Source: Cloacibacterium rupense (GTDB taxonomy: Bacteria > Bacteroidota > Bacteroidia > Flavobacteriales > Weeksellaceae). Taken from it: a stretch of DNA of 64,000 nt. Positions 33,914 through 41,587 of the stretch are shown here, in pieces (position 1 is the stretch's first letter; each line of letters begins with the position of its first letter). Position numbers and translations under genes: made by a program. Below the pieces are notes generated by a model. The model saw nothing but the letters and a program-made list of their open reading frames with translations, was not told the DNA's origin and made no database searches. The stretch covers positions 62,001-126,000 of the forward strand of contig NZ_BMLV01000003.1 of NCBI RefSeq assembly GCF_014645495.1. Direction: 5' to 3'.

Positions 33914-34288
33914 ATGGATTTTAAACATTCAGAAATAACAGAAATAATTATTAAATCTTTTTATAAAGTTTATAATAAATTAGGTTATGGTTTTCTTGAA
34001 AAAGTTTATGAGAACGCAATGTATATTGAATTAAAAAACGAAGGATTATTTGTTGAAAAGCAAAAACCTATAAAAGTTTATTACAATAAGACAGAAGTAG
34101 GAAACTATTTTGCAGATTTAGTAGTTAATGAATGTATAATTGTTGAACTAAAAGCATCTGAATCTTTATGTGAAGAACATGAATTTCAATTGATTAATTA
34201 TCTAAAAGCTACAGAAATTGAAATTGGCTTACTATTAAACTTTGGTAAAAAACCTGATTTCAAAAGAAAAATATTTACAAATAAATAA
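33914..34288 (+). CDS. GxxExxY protein (PD-(D/E)XK nuclease-like fold)
   Basis: A 124-residue member of the GxxExxY family. The naming motif is GFLEKVY (residues ~27-33, within KVYNKLGYGFLEKVYENAM). A nuclease-like core follows: YFADLVVNECIIVELKA, which gives the Asp-x(n)-Glu-x-Lys pattern of PD-(D/E)XK enzymes, and then HEFQLINYLKATEIEIGLL. The active-site residues look intact, but no activity is established for the family. It starts 8 bases after one inverted-repeat flank and its stop abuts the other, so the gene and repeats look like one small cassette inserted between the DUF808 gene and rsmE. Confidence 0.92.
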   Translation: MDFKHSEITEIIIKSFYKVYNKLGYGFLEKVYENAMYIELKNEGLFVEKQKPIKVYYNKTEVGNYFADLVVNECIIVELKASESLCEEHEFQLINYLKATEIEIGLLLNFGKKPDFKRKIFTNK

Positions 34289-34330
34289 AAATCAGCGAAA
34301 ACCTGCCTAATCAGCGTTTTTCCGTGTTCT
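34289..34330 (-). repeat. Right inverted-repeat flank of the GxxExxY gene
   Basis: AAAATCAGCGAAAACCTGCC, then TAATCAGCGTTTTTCC and the end GTGTTCT (34324-34330), which mirrors AGAACAC at 33810-33816. It ends 8 bases before the rsmE ATG. Confidence 0.65.
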
Positions 34331-34338
34331 ATAAAAAT

Positions 34339-35031
34339 ATGAAACTATTCTTTGGCGAAATTTTTCCAATTGTAAAAATAAACGATGAAGAGCAACTACA
34401 CATCGTGAAAGTTCTCCGTATGCGTGAAGGTGAAGAAATTTTCGTAACCGATGGAAAAGGAAATCTCGCCAAAGGAAATTTAGTTTTTGAAGGCAAGAAA
34501 GTAAATATTAACGTTACTGAAATTCAAGAATATTTCCCAAATCTCACAAGACAACTGCATATTGCGATTGCCCCTACAAAAAACATAGACAGAATAGAAT
34601 TTTTTGTAGAAAAAGCTACAGAAATGGGTATTTCAGAAATTACCATTTTACAAACTGAAAAAACAGAACGAAAAAATCTAAATACTGATAAGTTAAGAAA
34701 ACAAGCAATTGCAGCTTCTAAACAAAGTTTAAGATTCTTTTTTCCTAAAATTAATGATGTTACGAAATTATCAGATTTTATAAAAAACATTAATCCAGAA
34801 AGCACTTTTGTAGCACATTGCGATTCGTCATTTGAGCGGATTAGCCTTAATGAAATTCCAGAATTAGCAAATCCTACATTTTTAATTGGTCCTGAAGGAG
34901 ATTTTTCTGAAAAAGAAATAAAAATGTTGGCAGAAAAAGGAATAAAAGCCGTTTCATTGGGCAGCCAAAGATTAAGAACCGAAACAGCTGGGGTTTTTGT
35001 AGCAGCTTGGAATTATTTTAAAACCTTTTAA
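34339..35031 (+). CDS. rsmE: 16S rRNA (uracil-1498-N3)-methyltransferase
   Basis: An SPOUT-fold enzyme that methylates U1498 of 16S rRNA with S-adenosylmethionine. The 230-residue protein is read from ATG 34339 (MKLFFGEIF). A GTG at 34324 lies inside the repeat flank and is rejected. Family motifs: HIVKVLRMREGEEIFVTDGK (N-terminal PUA-like domain), then PTKNIDRIEFFVEKATEMGI and AIAASKQSLRFFFPKI, and the knot region FLIGPEGDFSEKEI plus LGSQRLRTETAG. Normal length. It is convergent with the TrmH-family gene. Confidence 0.95.
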   Translation: MKLFFGEIFPIVKINDEEQLHIVKVLRMREGEEIFVTDGKGNLAKGNLVFEGKKVNINVTEIQEYFPNLTRQLHIAIAPTKNIDRIEFFVEKATEMGISEITILQTEKTERKNLNTDKLRKQAIAASKQSLRFFFPKINDVTKLSDFIKNINPESTFVAHCDSSFERISLNEIPELANPTFLIGPEGDFSEKEIKMLAEKGIKAVSLGSQRLRTETAGVFVAAWNYFKTF

Positions 35032-35035
35032 AATC

Positions 35036-35100
35036 TCTCGCTGAATATATAAATTTGGTTGATTTTCACATAAAAAAATAAATTATAATCAACTAATTTA
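35036..35100. repeat. Intergenic inverted repeat (TCTCGCTGATTTGGTTGATT family), copy 2
   Basis: TCTCGCTGA (35036-35044), an 8-base insert, then ATTTGGTTGATTTT, facing ATAATCAACTAATTTA (35085-35100). It shares TCTCGCTGA and TTTGGTTGATTT with 10638-10659. It lies between two convergent rRNA/tRNA methyltransferase genes and overlaps the last bases of the minus-strand one. Confidence 0.5.
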
Positions 35101-35763
35101 CTTTCTCAAAAACCTCTCCAAAAGTTCCTCTCCGCTTCTGATAGAATTCACCGTCCATCTGATTTTCATTTCCAGTAATTTTTCTTCTGAAAGTTGGTAA
35201 TCAATTCCAGATTTCATTAGCTTTTGCTTCAGTTCGTACATACAAATCGCAGCGGCAACTGACACATTAAAACTCTTTGTAAAACCATACATCGGGATTG
35301 CCAAAGTTTCATCTGCAAAATCTAGAATTTCATCAGAAACGCCTTCTAATTCTGTCCCGAAAACCAAAGCAATTGGTTCTTTAACTTCGTAATCGGGCAA
35401 CATCGTGGCATTTTTTTCTGGAGAAACCGCCAAAATTCTGTAACCTCTAGATTTTATTTCCTTCAAAGAATCTAGATTATTTGGCATTTTTTCTACTTGC
35501 ACCCAAGTTTCAGCACCTTTCGTTACTTTTAAATTGGGATTGAAAACGTTCTCTTCTTCTAGCGCAACCACGTGATGAAAACCGCAAGCTTCCACACTTC
35601 TCACAATCGCCGCAGCATTTCTAAACTGATAAACATCTTCCATCACAGGTAGCACAAAATCACTGCTTTCTTTAGAAAAATGCTCGATTTTGCTCAACCT
35701 TTCATCGGTGAGAAATTGTTTCAGGTAATCAAAAGTTTCTTGAAGTCTATCATTAGGAATCAT
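35098..35763 (-). CDS. TrmH/SpoU-family RNA 2'-O-methyltransferase
   Basis: A 221-residue SPOUT methyltransferase, probably tRNA Gm18 methyltransferase TrmH. All three family motifs are present: YQFRNAAAIVRSVEACGF (motif 1, Asn and Arg), LVFGTELEGVSDE (motif 2) and AIPMYGFTKSFNVSVAAAIC (motif 3, knot). It lacks the extra N-terminal L30-like domain of RlmB, which favours TrmH. It is convergent with rsmE and divergent from the asparaginase gene. The exact target nucleotide is inferred. Confidence 0.9.
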   Translation of the reverse strand: MIPNDRLQETFDYLKQFLTDERLSKIEHFSKESSDFVLPVMEDVYQFRNAAAIVRSVEACGFHHVVALEEENVFNPNLKVTKGAETWVQVEKMPNNLDSLKEIKSRGYRILAVSPEKNATMLPDYEVKEPIALVFGTELEGVSDEILDFADETLAIPMYGFTKSFNVSVAAAICMYELKQKLMKSGIDYQLSEEKLLEMKIRWTVNSIRSGEELLERFLRK

Positions 35764-35849
35764 GGTACAAAATTGCGAAATATTTTAGAAATTAACTTTA
35801 AATTTTTAACTTTAAACACTGAAAAAATCTAAATAAAAGTAAATTGTAA

Positions 35850-36872
35850 ATGAAAAGAAAAGTCCTCATCATCTACACTGGCGGAACCATTGGCATGGAA
35901 AAAGATTATGAAACCGGAAGTTTAAGAGCTTTCGATTTCAATCACATTTTTAATAAAATCCCAGAAATGAATCTTTTGGAGTGCGAAATCTCTGTACACC
36001 AGTTTTCAGAACCGCTAGATTCTTCGGATGTAGGACCAGAAGAGTGGAAACAAATTGCAAAATTGATTGAAAAAAATTATGAGATTTTTGATGGTTTTCT
36101 CATTCTTCATGGCACAGATACTATGGCTTACACGGCTTCTGCACTTAGTTTTATGCTCAATAATCTAAAAAAACCAGTTATTTTGACAGGTTCACAGTTA
36201 CCAATTGGAGATTTGAGAACAGATGCTAAAGAGAATTTATTAACCAGTCTATATTACGCAAGTTTATATGAAAACGATGAAGCGGTGGTGCAAGAAGTTG
36301 CGCTGTATTTTGAATATAAATTACTTAGAGGAAACCGTTGTTTGAAATATTCAGCCGAAAATTTTGATGCATTTATCAGCCCAAATTATCCTATTCTAGG
36401 GGAATCTGGAGTTCATTTGAAAGTAGAAGAATCTAGATTATTTAAAACCAATACAAATGATGATTTTTTCGCAGATTTACATTTAAGTGACCGTGTCTTT
36501 CTTTGGAGAATTTTCCCAGGAATTAATTTAGAAAACTTACCCGAAATCCCTAAAATTAAAGTATTAATTCTACAAGTTTTTGGTTCTGGAACTATTTTTA
36601 GCAGTCAAAAAACGGAAGAAATTTTACAGAAAATTAAAGACAACGGAACTGAAATCGTGGTGATTTCGCAGTGTATTTCAGGAGGCATTAGCCTTGGTAA
36701 GTACAATAATAGTAATATTTTCAAAAAAGTGGGAGCGATAAGTGGCGAAGATATTACCGCAGAAAGTGCATTAGCAAAAGCAATGCATTTGATAGACAAC
36801 ACTAGATACAAAGGAAGTTTCGGAGAAAATTTTTCTAAAAATCTTCGTGGTGAGATTTCCGAATTTGAATAA
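35850..36872 (+). CDS. ansA: L-asparaginase, type I (cytoplasmic)
   Basis: Hydrolyses L-asparagine to aspartate and ammonia. The 340-residue protein has no signal peptide and starts RKVLIIYTGGTIGMEKD, with the first catalytic Thr in TGGTIG. The second Thr-Asp pair is in FLILHGTDTMAYTASALSF, followed by PVILTGSQLPIGDLRTDAKE. The C-terminal domain has VLILQVFGSGTI and VVISQCISGG. Length and lack of export signal fit type I. Gene order gives no further hint; tRNA-Ser follows on the same strand behind its own -7 box. Confidence 0.94.
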   Translation: MKRKVLIIYTGGTIGMEKDYETGSLRAFDFNHIFNKIPEMNLLECEISVHQFSEPLDSSDVGPEEWKQIAKLIEKNYEIFDGFLILHGTDTMAYTASALSFMLNNLKKPVILTGSQLPIGDLRTDAKENLLTSLYYASLYENDEAVVQEVALYFEYKLLRGNRCLKYSAENFDAFISPNYPILGESGVHLKVEESRLFKTNTNDDFFADLHLSDRVFLWRIFPGINLENLPEIPKIKVLILQVFGSGTIFSSQKTEEILQKIKDNGTEIVVISQCISGGISLGKYNNSNIFKKVGAISGEDITAESALAKAMHLIDNTRYKGSFGENFSKNLRGEISEFE

Positions 36873-36879
36873 ATAATTC

Positions 36880-36887
36880 TACCTTTG
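36880..36887 (+). promoter_or_regulatory. -7 box of tRNA-Ser
   Basis: TACCTTTG, 11 bases before the 5' end of the tRNA, so transcription would start a few bases before the mature end. Confidence 0.55.
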
Positions 36888-36898
36888 CCACCTGAAAT

Positions 36899-36985
36899 AG
36901 AAAGGTGTCCGAGTGGTTGAAGGAGCTACCCTGGAAAGGTAGTATACGGGTAACTGTATCGAGGGTTCGAATCCCTTCCTTTCTG
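36899..36985 (+). tRNA. tRNA-Ser(GGA)
   Basis: The acceptor arms AGAAAGG (36899-36905) and CCTTTCT (36978-36984) pair fully, with discriminator G at 36985. The anticodon arm is CTACC-CTGGAAA-GGTAG, giving anticodon GGA, which reads UCC and UCU. A long variable arm (about TATACGGGTAACTGTATC) marks a class II tRNA. The T arm is GAGGG-TTCGAAT-CCCTT. CCA is not encoded. A terminator follows within 12 bases. Confidence 0.97.
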
Positions 36986-36997
36986 CAAAAAATTTAA

Positions 36998-37023
36998 TTC
37001 CATCAAAATTTTGATGGATTTTT
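36998..37023. terminator. Terminator after tRNA-Ser
   Basis: CCATCAAAA (37000-37008) and TTTTGATGG (37009-37017) form a perfect palindrome followed by a T run. It also lies past the 3' end of the convergent oxidoreductase gene, so it may serve both. Confidence 0.75.
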
Positions 37024-38048
37024 TATTGAAATCTCTTTAAATTTACTTCTGGATGTATTTCTTCTCCGGTTTCTAAATGTTGATAAAGATTAATGGCGAA
37101 ATAATTTCCATTGAGTATTCCTCTTGCACCTAGCCCATTAAAAACATAGAAATTTTTATATCTTGAATGATTTCCAATAATTGGCCTTCTGTCTTTAACA
37201 GTAGGTCTAAAACCGAACTTAACATTAATCACATCAAAATCATTAGGATAAAATTCTGACAAAGCATTGGTGAGTTTTTCAACAGCAGAATCATCTATTT
37301 TGTGATGTATCTGGTCTCTATCATAAGTTCCACCGTAATAATATGTATTATCGATAAGAGGAAAAATAAAATGTTTCTTTTTGATGGTGAAATCCTCTTC
37401 TATCTTTTCAGAAAGTCTTACCTCTAAATGATGACCTTTATTAGGATTTACAGGAATATCAGAGAAAAAAGGATTGTCTTTAACGCCCATTCCTTCGGCA
37501 AAAATGATACTTTTAAACTGAATATCTTTATAGATAGATTTTTCGGTATTGATCATATTATAATTAAACTTTTCCTTAATCAAATGGTCATTTTGCTCTA
37601 AATAATTAATCAAATCAGTAAAAAAATCTCTAACATTTAACCTAGCAGATTGATTGACTAACCCACATTCAAAAGGATTTTTAACTGAATTAACTCTTAA
37701 AAAATCCTTAGATAAAAAAGAAATTTCATTAGATTTTTTGAGCCAAAGTTCTTTTTCTTTTTCATCATGAAAAACCCTTAGAATTGGTTTTTCTATCAAA
37801 TAATTCTTATGGGTATAAACTTCTATTTCTGAGAGTGTTATCTTGAGTGCGTTTATTTGCTCTTGAGCCAACCAAAACGTAGTAAAACGCTTGAGAACTG
37901 CAGGATTTATAATGCCCGCGGAAACAAAAGATGCACTTCTTTTGCCCTCAGAAAAGAGATAAAAACTCTTTTTGTTCTTGATGAGTTGATGTGCAAAAAA
38001 TAGAGCAGCATAGCCATCTCCAACAATTATATAATCTACGTTTTTCAT
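37023..38048 (-). CDS. FAD-dependent oxidoreductase (DAO family)
   Basis: A 341-residue flavoprotein. The N-terminal Rossmann loop is DYIIVGDGYAALFFAHQLI (GxGxxA form), followed by SAGIINPAVLKRFTTFW near residue 45. The C-terminal part has FIFPLIDNTYYYGGTYDRDQ and FGFRPTVKDRRPIIGNHSRY with FNGLGARGILNG, all typical of the glycine/D-amino-acid oxidase (DAO) fold. The substrate is unknown. It follows gldN on the same strand behind a terminator-like hairpin (38063-38092), so read-through transcription is possible but partial. Oxidoreductases of this type often follow gldN in Flavobacteriales, as far as I recall. Confidence 0.87.
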   Translation of the reverse strand: MKNVDYIIVGDGYAALFFAHQLIKNKKSFYLFSEGKRSASFVSAGIINPAVLKRFTTFWLAQEQINALKITLSEIEVYTHKNYLIEKPILRVFHDEKEKELWLKKSNEISFLSKDFLRVNSVKNPFECGLVNQSARLNVRDFFTDLINYLEQNDHLIKEKFNYNMINTEKSIYKDIQFKSIIFAEGMGVKDNPFFSDIPVNPNKGHHLEVRLSEKIEEDFTIKKKHFIFPLIDNTYYYGGTYDRDQIHHKIDDSAVEKLTNALSEFYPNDFDVINVKFGFRPTVKDRRPIIGNHSRYKNFYVFNGLGARGILNGNYFAINLYQHLETGEEIHPEVNLKRFQ

Positions 38049-38062
38049 AAAATTTAAATAAA

Positions 38063-38092
38063 AAAACCTAAGTACAAATATACTTAGGTTTT
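38063..38092 (-). terminator. Terminator after gldN
   Basis: AAAACCTAAGTA (38063-38074) pairs with TACTTAGGTTTT (38081-38092) over a 6-base loop. On the minus strand a T run follows. It separates the gld genes from the oxidoreductase. Confidence 0.8.
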
Positions 38093-38117
38093 TGTTTATA
38101 TAAGATATAAGGTTTTA

Positions 38118-39215
38118 TTAATAATTCCACATATCGTTTTCCATTTCTAGAATTTGAGCTTTTATTCTCTCACTTTCTTCTAATTGTTCTTCTGCATCGT
38201 GAGGAATATAATCACTTATTTTACCAGTACCTAGACCGTTATCTGATTTATAAATGATAGAAGAGAATCTTCTTGCATTTAAAACATCATCATAAGTGAT
38301 ATCAGACGAAAGGTTTTTACCGTTGAAAACAATTTGGTTTGCCAAAACTTCTCTAGCATCTGGATAAAATACCCAGAAAAGATCGATTAACTCATCTTTA
38401 TTTCCTAGCATTTGTCCATCTGCGGTTCTTTCAGCCATCATAAGAGGATCTGGCCCCATAGCAGCGATACCTAGAAGTCTGTACTTCATTTGACCATCTC
38501 TTCTATCTACGTACCACATTCCTTTAATTTTAAGAAGTTTTACTTTTTCTGTGGTAGTTTCTATAATATCTGTACCAGCCTTAATATCTTCTGGAGTTAT
38601 TTTTTCACCAGAGTTTTTCTTATCAATTAACCAAGGTGTTTCAACAGTTACTTTTAATCTCTGCTGAATTTGTTCTGGCGATAGCTTAGTAGTAAACATT
38701 TCATCGTCATAAACCTCTTTGATTTTACCATTATTGATATTCTCTAACAGTATTTGATAAAGAGACTTATTAGAAGTTACTAGACCATCTGCATTATGAT
38801 AAAAAGGTTGATTGATTTTTTCATTCATATCAATGATTTCCCAGACTACCATACTTCTAAGCACGTCTTTGTCATCAATAAACCCATAATCAATAGGTTT
38901 ATTTTTAACAGACACTAAAGAATCTCCTACTTTTATCTTCAGCATATCTCTATACTTTCTATAAGTAGATGGCGATTTAGCATTTAGAATATTAAGTGAG
39001 TTAATAGGCTCATCATTTTCTTCTAAACTTTCTGTAGCAACAGGTGTAGTAACCACAGGTGTTGGTTCTACCACAGCTGCAGGCTCAGCTGGTGCTGCTT
39101 TTGCTTTTTTTGTAGTTTTAGCTTTAGTTGACTTTCTTTTGGTAGTCTTTTTCTTTGCCTGTGCATCTACCGAAAGAAAACTCAATGCTAATAGAAATAT
39201 TACAATCTTTTTCAT
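38118..39215 (-). CDS. gldN: Gliding motility / T9SS protein GldN (PorN)
   Basis: A periplasmic T9SS component that forms a ring complex with GldK at the outer membrane. The 365-residue protein has a signal peptide (MKKIVIFLLALSFLSVDAQA), a Lys-rich stretch (KKKTTKRKSTKAKTTKKAKA), a Pro/Val linker (EPTPVVTTPVATE) and then the conserved domain from about residue 75: INSLNILNAKSPSTYRKYRD, DVLRSMVVWEIIDMNEKIN, MWYVDRRDGQMKYRLLGIA and EELIDLFWVFYPDAREVLA-like segments. It is last of the four T9SS genes in the K-L-M-N order and starts 33 bases after the gldM stop. Confidence 0.96.
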   Translation of the reverse strand: MKKIVIFLLALSFLSVDAQAKKKTTKRKSTKAKTTKKAKAAPAEPAAVVEPTPVVTTPVATESLEENDEPINSLNILNAKSPSTYRKYRDMLKIKVGDSLVSVKNKPIDYGFIDDKDVLRSMVVWEIIDMNEKINQPFYHNADGLVTSNKSLYQILLENINNGKIKEVYDDEMFTTKLSPEQIQQRLKVTVETPWLIDKKNSGEKITPEDIKAGTDIIETTTEKVKLLKIKGMWYVDRRDGQMKYRLLGIAAMGPDPLMMAERTADGQMLGNKDELIDLFWVFYPDAREVLANQIVFNGKNLSSDITYDDVLNARRFSSIIYKSDNGLGTGKISDYIPHDAEEQLEESERIKAQILEMENDMWNY

Positions 39216-39248
39216 TTGAAATGATGATATTATAGTATTATAACTAAA

Positions 39249-40811
39249 TTATTGTACATTTATTACAATTGGACTAATTTTTTTCAGGGTCTGTCCACCT
39301 AATCCTGATGCTGTCGCTTGAATATCTGCCACATAAACAATGTCACCAGAACGTAATCCTTTTACCATACTTGCAACAGAACTCATAGAGTTACCATTAA
39401 CTAACATTGCTGCTCTACCAGGAACTTTGAATTTGAAACTAGTTACAGTAAACGTAACAGGGAAATCAAATTCAGGAATTGCCGCAGAAATTGTTTGGTT
39501 AGGGATTGAACTTGCTGGCATATTTAACACGTTTTCATTTCTGATTTGTCCTTGTGGAGGTGGTACATTTTTAATTCTAAAGTCAAATTTCTGAGAAATT
39601 ACTTTTCCTTTAGGATCTTTTCCAGAAATAGTAAGTGCAACGGTATTACCACTACCTGGAGTAACAGTCCATTTACCTCTACCACCTGAAACTGATGCAC
39701 CTGGTGCAGAAAGAGTAAGGCCTGAAGTATCTGCTCCTAAAATAGAACCCGTAATTGGGTTAGCTACACCTCTATAAAGTACATTCATTTTATCAGCAGA
39801 TAGCAATGCTCCTTCTTGAGCTTTAAGAGCTTCTTTACCAGAAACTACATTATATGTAAATTTATATGGCATAGTAACTGTCTTACCTTTATCACCAAGG
39901 AATGAAATATTACCTCCAATTGTATGCTCTCCTAAATCACCACCAAGATTTAAAACACCTTGACCATTTACCACTTGAGCATTATCAATTCTAAGACCTG
40001 GTAAAGTACTTGCATAAGTACCAATAAGTACTTTTGCAGTAGCAGATTCCCCTTGTTGAATAGCAGTAGGACCAGCAACTATTGCTTCATAAGCATTAAA
40101 TTGGATATCAGCATCTACTTTTTCTTTTAACATTAAAGAAAGAGCATCTGATTGTAGATTTCTTACTTCTGATTGTATTACTTCCAAATTAGATAATGCA
40201 GCTATTAATGGTTGGTTATAAAATTTATATTGAAGCCATGTTTTACCTTGTTTTTTGTATTTAGAACCGTCTGCTGATAAATTCTTTTTAGCTCTATCAA
40301 CTACTGATTTTAAATCTTCACTTGAAGAAAAATTCTGTACAATGTAGTCTTTTAAACTAGACATTTTTGATAGTAATTCCTTTGAAGTTGGTGAAGGTAA
40401 TTCTGCATCACCACCATTAAAAAATTTATTAGTACCCGCTTCAGTATTATTTAAAGATGAAAAATTCTCTTCTACATCTTCCGTACCATCTATATAACCT
40501 GCATTTTTCTTTAGGTCATTTTTAATATCTTCAATAAAATCTACTAAATCATTAGCCTTTGATTCCATTCCTGAATATTGTGTCTTTGCAATACCAAAAG
40601 TTTCAGGAGAATTATTAGCCTTTTCAGTTAAAGTTTGTAAAAAAATCTTATTTTTATCTTGAGCTAAAGTTCTCGAATCTGTTAAAGATTGATTGGTATC
40701 TTGATATGATCTAATGATTTCTTGGTCTATCTGCATTGCAAGCATAGCAATGAATACAAGATACATCAAGTTAATCATTTTCTGACGGGGTGATAATTTT
40801 CCTTTTGCCAT
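39249..40811 (-). CDS. gldM: Gliding motility / T9SS motor protein GldM (PorM)
   Basis: With GldL, forms the proton-driven inner-membrane motor that powers T9SS secretion and gliding; its periplasmic shaft contacts the GldK/N ring. The 520-residue protein opens MAKGKLSPRQKMINLMYLVF, has one transmembrane helix near residues 13-30, then a helical domain rich in Lys and Asp, and three beta-sandwich domains from about residue 225 (DADIQFNAYEAIVAGPTAIQ; NILYRGVANPITG-like; GSGNTVALTISGKDPKGK). Length matches the family. It starts 53 bases after the gldL stop, in one operon with gldK, gldL and gldN. Confidence 0.97.
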   Translation of the reverse strand: MAKGKLSPRQKMINLMYLVFIAMLAMQIDQEIIRSYQDTNQSLTDSRTLAQDKNKIFLQTLTEKANNSPETFGIAKTQYSGMESKANDLVDFIEDIKNDLKKNAGYIDGTEDVEENFSSLNNTEAGTNKFFNGGDAELPSPTSKELLSKMSSLKDYIVQNFSSSEDLKSVVDRAKKNLSADGSKYKKQGKTWLQYKFYNQPLIAALSNLEVIQSEVRNLQSDALSLMLKEKVDADIQFNAYEAIVAGPTAIQQGESATAKVLIGTYASTLPGLRIDNAQVVNGQGVLNLGGDLGEHTIGGNISFLGDKGKTVTMPYKFTYNVVSGKEALKAQEGALLSADKMNVLYRGVANPITGSILGADTSGLTLSAPGASVSGGRGKWTVTPGSGNTVALTISGKDPKGKVISQKFDFRIKNVPPPQGQIRNENVLNMPASSIPNQTISAAIPEFDFPVTFTVTSFKFKVPGRAAMLVNGNSMSSVASMVKGLRSGDIVYVADIQATASGLGGQTLKKISPIVINVQ

Positions 40812-40864
40812 TTTAATTCTTTTTGTTGAATAAAGTTTTTAATTAATTAAAATATTAAAGAAAA

Positions 40865-41539
40865 TTAAGCTTTCATTGCAGAAAGCATTCCGCCATAAAC
40901 TCTATTTAAGTTATTTAAGTTAGAAGTAAGACCTGCTAATTCTTCGTTGAATTTTTCAGATTGTTCTGCAGATTTCTGGATATCTTCTACATATTTTTTA
41001 CTAAATTCAGATTGTTGCCTGCCATGCTCTAGCTGAAGAGAGTATAAAGCATTCATACTTTCTAAATGACTAGCAGCCAAAGTCAGTTGATCATTATATT
41101 TAGTAGTAGCAGCAGATACATCTACAGTACTATTAATTTGCTCTACAGATGCAGAAAACTTGTCAATCCCTGATTTTAATCTTTCAAATAAAGAAACATC
41201 TAGCTTAGCATCTTCTAGCATTTTATCTAATTTTTCTGAAAGCGTAACATCTAATTCTGAAGTTTGTACACTTGCTATTTTTCTTGGCTTAGCCTCTGCA
41301 TTAGCATCTAATAATTCTGGATATACATTTTCCCAAGCGTAATTAGACTCTTCTTTCGGAACATCAAATGCAAAAATCACGAAAATTATAGCTTCGGTAA
41401 TCAAACCAATTGCAAGCACTACTGTACCTGTTAATGGCCCGATATGCCAGTGATTTAATTTGAATAATGCTCCTAAAATTACGATTGCAGCACCAATTGA
41501 ATAAACAAAATTTAATTTAGCGTCTTTAGTCTTAAACAT
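40865..41539 (-). CDS. gldL: Gliding motility / T9SS motor protein GldL (PorL)
   Basis: Inner-membrane ring subunit of the T9SS motor, partner of GldM. The 224-residue protein has two N-terminal transmembrane helices (FVYSIGAAIVILGALFKL at residues ~10-27 and TGTVVLAIGLITEAIIFVIF at ~38-57) with the family's glutamate in the second helix (TEAI). A long helical cytoplasmic tail follows (EKLDKMLEDAKLDVSLFERL; NEELAGLTSNLNNLNRVYGG). It lies 49 bases after gldK and 53 bases before gldM. Order, length and topology are all standard. Confidence 0.97.
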   Translation of the reverse strand: MFKTKDAKLNFVYSIGAAIVILGALFKLNHWHIGPLTGTVVLAIGLITEAIIFVIFAFDVPKEESNYAWENVYPELLDANAEAKPRKIASVQTSELDVTLSEKLDKMLEDAKLDVSLFERLKSGIDKFSASVEQINSTVDVSAATTKYNDQLTLAASHLESMNALYSLQLEHGRQQSEFSKKYVEDIQKSAEQSEKFNEELAGLTSNLNNLNRVYGGMLSAMKA

Positions 41540-41587
41540 GTCTTTGAATTTTTTTTAATTATAGTCTTATATTTTTACTTAGTTTTT

